Positions 1-8,451 of a stretch of DNA of 23,540 nucleotides are shown here, one piece after another (within the stretch, counting starts at the first letter, position 1; each line of letters opens with the position of its first letter). The position numbers were made by a program, and so were the translations under genes. The notes beneath the pieces were generated by a model. The model was not told the DNA's origin, made no database searches, and saw only the letters and a program-made list of their open reading frames with translations. Origin of the DNA: Pelargonium cotyledonis (lineage: Eukaryota; Streptophyta; Magnoliopsida; Geraniales; Geraniaceae). Location: positions 1 to 23,540 of the forward strand of contig JAYMTA010000862.1 of NCBI GenBank assembly GCA_036897625.1, read 5' to 3'.

Positions 1-525
1 GTATTATAATTGTAACTATATATTTATTGTGAATTAAATAATTAATTTCATTATATATAATATAATATTATACAAATACTTTGCCTCCACTAACTAAACA
101 TTCTGGATCCGTCCCTGCGAATAACAATATGAATACGTAAACAACATGATGATAGTATCTGATCAACATTAACCATATGTTGACCATTATTTACTAGTTG
201 ATACTTTCATCGGTCTATTCTAGTCAACACAATGGTCAAAAGTCACCTCTAACAATAATAAACACGTAAAATTTATGACTATACTGTTACGGAAGCATAC
301 ATTGTTTTGTATAACTCTATCGGTGCTAAATTCCTATTTATACAAAATTAGCATGCACCTATTTGTAAAAAAATTAAACAAAATAAAAAAATTTCATTTA
401 GCTTTATGTTCAAAAATCATTTTCAAATTACAACATTAATTTAAAAACAAAACAAAATTCACCTTCAACTCCAAGGGTAAAAACGACATTTCGTTATTGC
501 GTTTGTTGGACCGGTTTCGGTCGGG
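1..525. other. AT-rich spacer upstream of SRL1
   Basis: No gene is visible. The stretch is AT-rich. A phrase around 80-120 (CTGGATCCGTCCCTG) is of a kind often left by decayed plant retroelements, but nothing codes here. Three W-box cores (TTGAC or its complement) fall between about 180 and 240, which may be chance in such DNA. It probably holds the distal promoter of the splicing-factor gene. Confidence 0.4.
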
Positions 526-531
526 TATATA
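526..531 (+). promoter_or_regulatory. Candidate TATA box of SRL1
   Basis: TATATA sits in a locally GC-richer patch. It would place transcription start near 555-565, just before a pyrimidine-rich leader containing GTTAGGGTTTTT near 635, a telo-box-like element common in plant genes for RNA and translation machinery. The position is inferred from spacing only. Confidence 0.35.
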
Positions 532-555
532 CCAAGAACCCTCGTATGTAATAAC

Positions 556-766
556 CATCGTCGCCAAAATCTTGCGAAGCGCGACCGTAAAGCCCAGCAG
601 ATCTCAAGAGAGAATCGACGCAGCATCGCCGTTTGTTAGGGTTTTTACCCATCCGATTCTCAATTCTGCGCCCTGTTCCAGACCCTTGCTCTCTCTGTTT
701 CTTCCCGGATTCGGTTTCAATTCGTGCCTCTATCGATCCGTTTTATCGATTCTGCTTCGTTTACTT
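556..766 (+). other. SRL1 non-coding leader exon 1
   Basis: This is the inferred first exon, entirely 5' UTR. It is more GC- and CT-rich than its flanks and ends at a consensus donor (ACTT|GTAAGT, GT at 767-768). The start is approximate and rests on the TATA-like site upstream. No ATG of consequence lies between the inferred start and the donor. Confidence 0.45.
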
Positions 767-2126
767 GTAAGTTTCGTGTTATTGATCGGTGGAGTCGGTT
801 CTCTTATTTCATGTTTATGAATTGCATTCCCTGACCTAATTTTGTGGTTTTATAGTTCGATTAAGTTTAATTTGCTTTGTGATTGTTGGTGTGGTTGATA
901 TTTAGGGTTTTTTGATGGTAAATTTGTGGCGTTATTGTTCTCGATTGTTGCTGGTTTCGGAAATGGAGAGATGCGGTAGCTATTATGCTACTGGTAGGTG
1001 TTGAAGAACATGAATCGATTTAAGTCGTTTAGGACTTTGAATTTCATTCCCTGACCTAATTTCGTGGCTCTCTTGTTTCTGTGGTTCATATTTAGGGTTT
1101 TGGAACTAGTTGTTAGGAATTTAGGTGTAGTTTTCAGTTTTTGTTGGTTTTGGAAATGGAGAGATTAAGTTAGCTATTAAATCCCTGGTAGGTGTTGAAG
1201 AGCATGATTCAATTTTGGTTGTTTAGGGTATTGAATAATTTGAATTGCATTTTCTGACCTAATTTCGTAGTTCCAATGTTTCTGAGGATGATATTTAGGG
1301 TTTTGATAGTTGCCTTTGTAAATTTGTGCACTTTCCTTTTTTTGGTTGATATCTAGGGGTTTGGATGGTCAGTTTATGTGCATTATTGTTTCCAAATTTT
1401 TTTGGTTTTTGGAAACGGAGAGATTTAGTTAGCTATTAAACCCCGGGTTGGTGTTGAAGAGCATGAGGCTATTTAGCTCATTTAGGAGTTTGAATGACAT
1501 AATTTGGTGGTTCTGCTCTCCTATTGTTGATGTGGTTGACATTTAGGGTTTTGGACGTAGCGTTTGGAAATTTGTGTGTAGTTATCAATTTTTGTTGGTT
1601 ACTTGGTTTTGGAAAGTGAGATTTAGTTAGCTATTAAACTCCTGGTTGGTGTTGAGCATGGATTAATTTAGGTTTTTAGGATCTGAATTGCATTTCCTAA
1701 CCTAATTTCGCCTTTCTATTGGATTGCTCCGCTGTTGTTGCTGTGCTTGATTCATAGAGTTTTAGACATAATTTTATATTTATTTTTTTCTTTCTTTCTT
1801 TCAGTTTTTGCTTATTTCTAAAATGAAGGGGTTATAGGTACTTAAATCGTTTGGTGCTGAAGTACTTAAATCGTTTGAGGGCTTTTAGGATTTTGAATTG
1901 CATTTGCTGACCTAATTCTTTGTCTACTGAATTTGAATTACTCTAGGATTTGCTGTTTTAGTTTGAAAGATTTTTCTTAGCTGCCAAAATAGGCATCAGT
2001 TTCTTACACCTGTATTTTTCGTACTTCTAACCTGTCTATGTATTGATTGGTTATGTTGTTGCTTTATTGAGTTCTGTACTTCTGTTCATAGCTGTCATTT
2101 TTACGGAACATCTTGATCTGCTGTAG
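767..2126 (+). other. SRL1 5' UTR intron (leader intron)
   Basis: This is an inferred 1360 bp intron in the leader. The donor is GTAAGT at 767 and the best acceptor is CTGCTGTAG ending at 2126, about 90 nt before the start codon. It is T-rich on the coding strand, as plant introns are. Most of it is a degenerate repeat listed separately. Long first introns in plant leaders can raise expression (intron-mediated enhancement). The acceptor choice is the weaker of the two ends. Confidence 0.5.
818..1950 (+). repeat. Degenerate tandem repeat of about 200 bp in the SRL1 leader intron
   Basis: The phrase TGAATTGCATTCCCTGACC and variants recur at about 818, 1037, 1236, 1490, 1684 and 1895. Within each unit the same blocks follow in order: CCTAATTTCGTGG, then ATTTAGGGTTTTGG, then TTGGAAATGGAGAGAT, then TTAGCTATTAAA, then GGTGTTGAAGAGCATGA. 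Units run from about 195 to 255 bp. The third appears to hold an internal duplication of the TTTAGGGTTT block, and the fifth and sixth are decayed. The copies differ by many substitutions and small indels, so the array is old. I see no coding potential. Confidence 0.85.
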
Positions 2127-2128
2127 GA

Positions 2129-2140
2129 ATGGGATTGTGA
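2129..2140 (+). promoter_or_regulatory. Three-codon upstream ORF in the SRL1 leader
   Basis: If the leader intron ends at 2126, the second leader exon opens with ATG GGA TTG TGA, two bases into the exon. The ATG has G at -3 and G at +4, a strong context, and the main ATG at 2218 also has A at -3 and G at +4. Reinitiation after so short a uORF is plausible. No other ATG lies between it and the main start. Confidence 0.35.
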
Positions 2141-2217
2141 CATTCTGGTTGCTGCATATTTGCTTGTGACTACATTTGTTTTGATTTCGAAGGGACGGCC
2201 CTAAAGCAGTTCATACT

Positions 2218-5200
2218 ATGGAGGTGCAGACCTCTGGTAAACCAATAGATTCACTAATAGAGAGGGTCCTCTCTATGAACATTTTGTCATCTGATTATTT
2301 CAAGGAGCTCTACCGTTTGAAGACATACCATGAAGTGATCGATGAAATTTTCAATCAAGTTGATCACGTAGAGCCATGGATGACTGGTAACTGTCGTGGA
2401 CCTTCAACTGCTTTCTGTCTTCTATACAAGTTTTTCACTATGAAGCTCACTGTCAAACAAATGCACGGGCTCCTGAAGCACCAGGATTCTCCTTATATTA
2501 GAGCGGTATGTGTGGCCTTTCCCTGACTTAGTTCAATGGATTTTGATTGGGAATAGTTTTTCTCTCTGTATGTCTCCCTATTTGTTTCAAGGAACTGTTT
2601 GGATGGTATATAACTTTTTCGTGTACAGTAAAGGGAAGTTGTTTATATTTGCTATTTCTCTTCTTCATGAGTTTTTGCAAAATTATTCATGTGGTTGAAC
2701 TCAGGCTTATTTGGGTTTATGGTTTTGGATGTTGTGTTTTTATGTCCTTTTAACTTGGTGCTGGCCTAGCTGATATATCTTATATTTATTATATTGTAGA
2801 TTGGATTTCTCTACCTGAGATATGCAGCAGATCCAAAGACTTTATGGAATTGGTTTGAACCATATGTTAAAGATGACGAGGTATTTTGATTGCTTTTTCT
2901 TATTGAATTGAATTTTGTGACTACTTTTTATTTCTTATCAAATATAATAATTATGTTGTTCTGTTTCAGGAATTTTCTCCTGGATCCAACAAACGGATGA
3001 CCACTATGGGTGTGTACGTGCGTGATTTGCTTCTTGGACAGGTCAATTGCATAAACCTTTATTATGTTCTTATATATTACCTTAGTTTCTAGAACATCGT
3101 CCACTGATTTCTTTGGTCAGTGGGATGAAACTTAACAATCTATTATCTGGAATGCCATTATTGTTTTAAAAGCTATAATAACTTATTTTTGACATTATAA
3201 TTTATTTTATTATTGAATAACAAGTGTTCAAATGAGATCCTGTTGATAATAAAACTCATAACTGGGTTATAACTTTGAAACAAGGGAGTAATAGTTTTTG
3301 CTATTTCTTGTTCCATGTTACCATTGGAGACAAGTTGACTAATTTCATACATTTTTTTTCCTTTCCTCACGGCATCCACAATAACTTACACTCTAAAATG
3401 TTAACAGCATGAGCCACAATTACTGCATCATCACACCATTGCTCAGTTTTTTTAATATTCTCATCCTCGCAATGGAATAACCTGTAAATGGTTATTATCA
3501 TGGGTTCATCCATATTGCTAAAAAATTATAAAATGCACCACATTCAAAGCCATTAACTGATGAATAACTTTAATCGGTTAATAGCCAATTAGCCATTATA
3601 CACTGACTATAGAATGGAGGTAATGCACAACTTTTGATATTATTATCTTCTTATTGACTGTCATTGTGGATGTCCTCTAATATTTACTTCATAGGATTTC
3701 TTATGAATAAAGTTCTTTATGGAATAGAAATTTTGAACACATGGGATTCGGACATGGAAGTAATAATTGAATTTTGGTTAATGATTAGATGCTTGCAGCT
3801 AGAATTTCTTATTTGGGGTTTGGATCATCTGATTCATCATAGTTATCTGTAAATGAACTTCCTTCATACTTTGCCGATCTTTGTAGTTGTTGAATTCAAT
3901 TTGGATGGCTTTTTCAAGCTCGATTTTATTGTTGACTCTCTCTCTCTCTTTCGGATAAGAATCATGTGTCATCTTATCATTAGATTTCAAGATCACTATT
4001 GTGTTGGAGTGCTTTTAAAACCAATATTATTAAAATATGTAATTTACATGTGTTATATACCATCTTATCATAAGAATTAGAGATTACTCTTATGTTTGAG
4101 TTCTTTTGAAATTAAAATAATTAGAATTGGTATTTTTATGATATATTATTATTATTATTATTATTTCCTACTGTATTTGTGAACATGAAAATGAAATTTT
4201 ATGTACTGTTTATCACAGGAAAAAAGAAACAAAATTTAAGGTAGTGTTTGAATCAGAATTTTTGTAAGAATGAAATTTTCATTGTTCATGTTTGGATACA
4301 AGATTATTGGTCATTAGAATGAGTAGGGAAGGGGAATGTCTTGCACTCTTGCTCAATTTTTTTTATTCAAATGCTTACCTAAGTTCCTTATCTTATGTTG
4401 GGAATTGGGGCTTAGCAGTTTAGATTGTGTTTTCTGAAAAATAATTTCTCAATGTATAATCATTAGGTTTGGATAAAGCTTTGTTACTCTACTAATTTGT
4501 GAACTTTGTCAAAGTAATTCAAAAGAACTACAGCTACTCTTACAGGTTGAACTACTGGTGTTATAAGGTTTTAATTTCCAGCACCTACCACAACCTTTCC
4601 CCGAGCCTCAATGTTGGTACAGAGGAACGGAGAAACTGAGTTCAGCTGCCGTATTTTTACAGTCCTAAATATATTTTGGGATGTGGATTCCTTGTTGGAA
4701 AATTTTGTTAAACAGGCAAGAAAAATGCAGCCAGCTTATTCAGTGTTTTGGTAGTTAACAAGTCCATTAATATGCAACCCATTATATCATGTGGAACATG
4801 CATTTAGAATGGTGTTACGTCCTGTTTCTGTTAGTTTTATTAACAATTTGAAAATTTCTCTCTGCTGGTATTATCTTTATTCATTTAGAATTATTGAGTT
4901 TCTAGTATTATCTTCATTTTTGGGGGTTTGAGGGTCGGGTTTCGGGCAAACTTATCTCTCTTCTTTTTGAGGCCAAATGATTTGATCCTACCCGTGAAAG
5001 ATATCCCAGAAAGTTGAGTGAATATTCCAAATCATTCCCGTAGGAGATCCGGACCCCTTTCTGATTGTAGAGAAAATCAATGGTTAGGCCCCAGATGGGG
5101 TATGGGGGGTGGGGGTGTTTACGAACATGTACTTGTAAGTTTATATCTCGAATGTTCTACTATCAGTCCTTCGAGACTTTATGCATTTCCCCTCTTCTCG

Positions 5201-6238
5201 AACACATGCGGAAATCATATGCTAGCTTGGAAAAAGTGGATAGTTGAATATTTTGTATGGTTACTGTCTTACTGATTAACGTCAATAGAATTGTTTTTAA
5301 CTTTGTCAGTAGCATGATTATGTATCAGTAGTGATATTGTTTGGGTGTGCTATCAGTCATTTAATATTTTTGTCATTGATGATCTACTGATGTTATTTTT
5401 GTGCCAAATGCAGTACTACTTTGATACCCTTTTTCCTCGCATACCTGTTCCTGTAATGCGGCAAATTACAGCGAATCTCGAGAAGATGAAGCTACCCACC
5501 AAACACTTAGGTGTGACTGGCGAGACCCACCGCCATGGATCTGATGACACTGCTCGTAGACCACCATCTGTAAAAGCTGCACTCTCCGTGTCTTTTGGTC
5601 AGCGCGCTCCTCATCGTGCATCAACTCGGGATTCATCACCTGTTCGGCGTACCCTTCCACCACCACCTTATGATAGAAACGGCACTGATGATAGAAGATC
5701 TCCCAGCCGGCGTAGTCAGAGCCGTGAATATTCTGACCGAGAATATAGAGAGCGGGATCGGGATAGAGATAGGGATGTTGACCGGGAAAGGGACAAGGAC
5801 AGGGACAGAGTTCGGGATCGGGAAAGAGATAGAGAGCGGGAACGGGATAGGGACAGGGATAGAGAGCGAGAAAGGGACAGGGAGCGAAGGCATGATTATG
5901 ACGATCGCAGGTCAAGCAGAAGGGGGGACTACGAGAGGAGCAGCCGGGATATTAGTAGGTCCTACAAAGAAACTAGCTCCCGTAGGAGCCGGAGCCGAAG
6001 CAGGAGTAGAAGCAGAAGTAGGAGCTTGCAAGCTGGGAATGCAAGATTTGATCGCCATTCAACTCCGCGCAGAGATGAAACCAAGGATAAGACATATGCT
6101 TCAAGCAATTTGGCTAAGCTCAAGGACATGTACGGCGATTTGAGCAGTTCAAAAGGGGATTCTGGAACGGAAAAGGTTCTTATGCGAGATAATAGCGGGG
6201 AAGAAGTAATAAGACTTGGTGGCGGTACTTGGAAATAG
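2218..6238 (+). CDS. SRL1: PRP38-family SR-like splicing factor (SRL1 / PRP38B type)
   Basis: Coding exons are 2218-2505, 2800-2880, 2970-3041 and 5414-6238, all GT-AG and all ending in phase 0, giving 421 aa. Residues 1 to about 174 form the PRP38 domain, starting MEVQTSGKPIDSLIERVL, with the conserved stretches NILSSDYFKELY, GPSTAFCLLYKFFTMKL and TLFPRIPVPVMRQ. A low-complexity Arg/Asp/Glu tract follows at about 256-307, then an RS repeat at about 336-351. Two conserved C-terminal patches close the protein: SNLAKLKDMYGDL (about 378) and EEVIRLGGGTWK. PRP38 proteins belong to the spliceosome and act around activation of the U4/U6.U5 tri-snRNP. The plant SRL1 form was found by its ability to raise salt tolerance in yeast. 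It should be nuclear. Its length and domain order match Arabidopsis SRL1 as I remember it. The last intron (2372 bp) is far longer than the other two. Confidence 0.95.
3970..4151 (+). repeat. Diverged 91 bp tandem duplication in SRL1 intron
   Basis: Two copies abut at about 4060/4061. They share CATCTTATCAT(T/A)AGA, then AGAT(C/T)ACT, TGTTGGAGT against TGTTTGAGT, and GCTTTTAAAA against TCTTTTGAAA. Divergence is considerable, so the duplication is old. Confidence 0.6.
4145..4166 (+). repeat. (TTA)n microsatellite
   Basis: About seven TTA/ATT units in a row lie inside the large SRL1 intron. This is a simple sequence repeat and likely length-polymorphic. Confidence 0.8.
5738..5893 (+). repeat. 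Purine-rich coding repeat for the Arg-Asp/Arg-Glu tract of SRL1
   Basis: Near-tandem GGGA(T/C)(A/C)G(A/G) hexamers encode alternating Arg with Asp or Glu. The coding strand is almost all purine. This bias leaves other frames on both strands open across the region, and those are not genes. Such a tract is prone to slippage and length change. The charged RD/RE repeat is typical of SR-like splicing proteins. Confidence 0.85.
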
Positions 6239-6275
6239 TGCCTGACAGGCTTGCCTAAACTTTATACAGCTTCAG

Positions 6276-6423
6276 GTAATGCTCGGATCACTAGTCTTTT
6301 TGGTCATGAAAAATGGCCTTAATCTCATTCCAATTCCATAACTTTTTGAATCCGAACGGCATCTTAAATATTAATGTTCCTGCTGATGTTATTAAATTTA
6401 ATTCTGCGAAAATGCGTGTTCAG
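6276..6423 (+). other. Probable 3' UTR intron of SRL1
   Basis: CTTCAG|GTAATG at 6275/6276 and a T-rich run ending GTTCAG|GCAGATG at 6423/6424 would define a 148 bp intron, starting 37 nt after the stop codon. That is inside the roughly 50-55 nt limit for nonsense-mediated decay, so the spliced mRNA should be stable. This rests on splice consensus only. Confidence 0.45.
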
Positions 6424-6780
6424 GCAGATGCAGGATGGGAGCTCCTCCGGCTGCAACAGAGTTTGGAGCTGCAATTGTAACGGATGGGTTTATTTGATTA
6501 ATGTTGCCAAATGATTTATATTATTTTTATTGTTGCAGATGAATTTTAATATTATCAACAGTGTACTTGAGAAGTGAAAAAAAGAAGTGTTTTACTGGTG
6601 GTGATTAGGTGCCTTTTGGTGTAGGAAGAGAATTGTTGTGCGTTGTTTTTAGTGTATGTGGTAGGTTGTATGTTAAATACTTGTATGATTAGACTTTCAC
6701 AAAATCAAATGTCCGAAAAAGTTAATGGTGCAGATGAATTTAGAAAGTGTTGCTATTAGTCCATAATATAAAAAATTTGC
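6424..6780 (+). other. SRL1 distal 3' UTR and polyadenylation zone
   Basis: This T-rich, non-coding sequence follows the inferred 3' UTR intron. Stretches such as TGGTGTAGGAAGAG then TTGTTGTGCGTTG near 6615-6645 fit a plant polyadenylation region, which lacks a strict AATAAA. No gene is seen. The end of the transcript cannot be placed exactly. Confidence 0.35.
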
Positions 6781-6837
6781 TAGTTCACACAAATTTTGTT
6801 GTTTAGCAACAATTTTACTCTTGTTCTTTTAGCAACT

Positions 6838-7710
6838 AATTACTAAGCGAAGATATGGTTAAAAATATAAGCAATCTATAGCGACGCTTGGGATGAAGTT
6901 TGATAAAACCATCGCAATAAGGTCATTGATATAGCCACGTTTTTAGAAGTGTATGCTTATCTATAGCGACGGACATTATTGAACTGACCACTTAAACTTC
7001 TTCATTTTGCAACGTCTCCAGAAACCGTCACTATAAGTTCATTAAGAATAAGAAATTTATAACGACGTTTTAGAACATACTGTCTTCACTTAAAACGTCG
7101 CTAAAAATAATCATAATCTTTGGCAACGCTTTTGTTAAACTTGATAAGTTTTCGCAACGTTTTCATAACCGTCGCTATAACTTATCCCAGTGGAATATTC
7201 TAGCAGCGGTTTGGAGAAACGTCGCTATACATATATGGACTATTGCAACGCCTTGGTCTTGATGAGTTTTAGCAACGGTTTTTGCGAAAATGTCGCTATA
7301 CATAACCGTGGTTATAAATTCTTACTAAATGAGCTATTGCAAAGCTTTTTGATATACTTGATGGCTTTAGCATCGTGGTTCATAACCGTGGCTAAAGGTT
7401 TTTCCAAACTAAATAATATAGCAGTTTTCTGAAATGTCGCTAGAAGTTTATTCATGTATAGGCTACGGTTTGTGTACCGTCGTTAATAAATATTATCAGC
7501 TAACAAGGTTTTTGAATAGTTTTTAGAAGCTATTGCAACGTGTTTCATAAATATAATCGCCTTTAGCAACACTTAACTTCCAAACTAAATTATATAGCAA
7601 CAATGCTGAAACGTCATTTTAAGTTCAATTTTTAAACAATATATGGCAACGCTTATATGTTATTTTGAGCATGTTTAGCAACAGTTTATCAATGCTTTGT
7701 TAAACGTCAT
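6838..7710. mobile_element. Array of short inverted TAGCGACG motifs (transposon subterminal-repeat type)
   Basis: About 20-25 degenerate copies of TAGC(G/A)ACG and its complement CGTCGCTA occur here, often paired as small palindromes, such as TAGCAGCGGTTT...AAACGTCGCTATA near 7200 and TAGCAACGGTTT...TGTCGCTATA near 7277. Spacing is roughly 30-70 bp. Dense arrays of short repeats in both orientations typify the subterminal regions of plant CACTA (En/Spm) and some Mutator-like elements, and GCGACG/CGTCGC motifs of this kind are common in plant repeats. No transposase, clear terminal inverted repeat or target duplication was found. The superfamily is an inference. Confidence 0.6.
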
Positions 7711-8153
7711 AAACATATACAACCAGAACAGAGTTGATGTTTTCCTCAACCGAAGCTGCAAGTATTCTTCAAGTAAAAGCATTTCACAGTAACGAAACTA
7801 GATATGCAAATTCCCAAGCAAACATTCGGGTAAGCAGAGAGACTATTTGTAGGAAATTGAAAGCTACAATTACAAAATGATTGCAACGAATAAAATTGAA
7901 AGACAGTTAAAAGAGATAGAGAGAGAAGGGCTATTCTAATACAATTAACATCTAATGATCTATTAATTTCCTCTATAGGAAGTAAAACAACATTCTTTTT
8001 TCTGACAATTTCTATTGTCGTGAAGGATCATCAAATGAGCTGCCACAAATCAGGAAATTTATGGCCTCAGTCATCGTCGAATTCTTTTTCTCATATCAAC
8101 CTACACAAGAATTGGTGAGACAATTTATAAGTGAGAAAGATGTGCACTAAAAA
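7711..8153. other. Spacer / distal 3' flank of TMN copy A
   Basis: No coding potential is visible. Around 8064-8074 the phrase GGCCTCAGTCA recurs in the corresponding 3' flank of TMN copy B (13937-13947), with weaker similarity on both sides. It may therefore be ancestral 3' UTR carried along in the gene duplication. The transcript of copy A probably ended in this stretch before, or despite, the insertion at 8154-8396. Confidence 0.4.
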
Positions 8154-8396
8154 GGAAAATGTTCTATTTTGTCCCAAACTATGCTTTTGTTCCGAATTTG
8201 GCCGACGCAACAATTTTTCAGAAAATGTTTTAGTTGACACTAGATGACTTGGCACTTAATGAAGCGAGCTTAAGTGCCATGTGATTACCGTATCACAACA
8301 CCATTATAGATTCGACCAATTCAAAACATATAGCAGGGTTTGAGACCTAATTCGAAACAAAATGAATAAATGGGAGACCAAAATGAATCGTTTTCC
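8154..8396. mobile_element. MITE-like inverted-repeat element next to the TMN-A stop codon
   Basis: The left end reads GGAAAATGTTCTATTTTGTC. The complement of the right end reads GGAAAACGATTCATTTTGGTC, and similarity continues inward for about 45-50 bp (TTTTGTTCCGAATTTGG against TTTTGTTTCGAATTAGG). Length is about 243 bp with no reading frame. A perfect 10 bp inverted repeat (TGGCACTTAA / TTAAGTGCCA, 8250-8279) lies in the middle. Sequence to the right of the element matches the 3' flank of TMN copy B, which lacks it here, so this is an insertion after the gene duplication. The target duplication is unclear. Confidence 0.65.
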
Positions 8397-8451
8397 TAGT
8401 AAAACAGGGGAGAAAGATGCGCACCGTGAACATACAAAATAGTAGAGACTT

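Larger units (their letters stand above)
3042..5413 (+). other. Large SRL1 intron before the last coding exon
   Basis: This 2372 bp intron carries no exon that I can support. It holds a 91 bp tandem duplication, a TTA microsatellite and a CT-rich SSR near 3937. A stretch around 4249-4340 (GTGTTTGAATCAG, GTTTGGATACAAG, GGAATG) looks like decayed MITE sequence. A GC-richer segment at about 4920-5140 stands out from its surroundings but is not conserved coding sequence. The neighbouring introns are 294 and 89 bp, so inserted DNA probably accounts for the length. Confidence 0.6.

Noticed and set aside
901..1551. Interstitial telomere
   Set aside because: TTTAGGG occurs once per 200 bp unit, never as a TTTAGGG tandem run.
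5018..5275. Possible extra exon or small gene in the large SRL1 intron (85 aa frame)
   Set aside because: No recognisable protein similarity, and the flanking exons already join in frame to give a complete conserved PRP38 domain.
5466..5915. Long antisense open frame (149 aa) and a 182 aa plus-strand frame (5595-6143) over the SRL1 last exon
   Set aside because: Both arise from the biased Arg/Asp/Glu and RS repeat codons. The proteins are low-complexity shadows (Pro/Cys-rich or Gly/Ile-rich), while the PRP38 frame is conserved.
6838..7710. CRISPR-like or satellite array
   Set aside because: Repeats are short, degenerate and in both orientations with irregular spacing in a plant genome; a transposon end explains them better.
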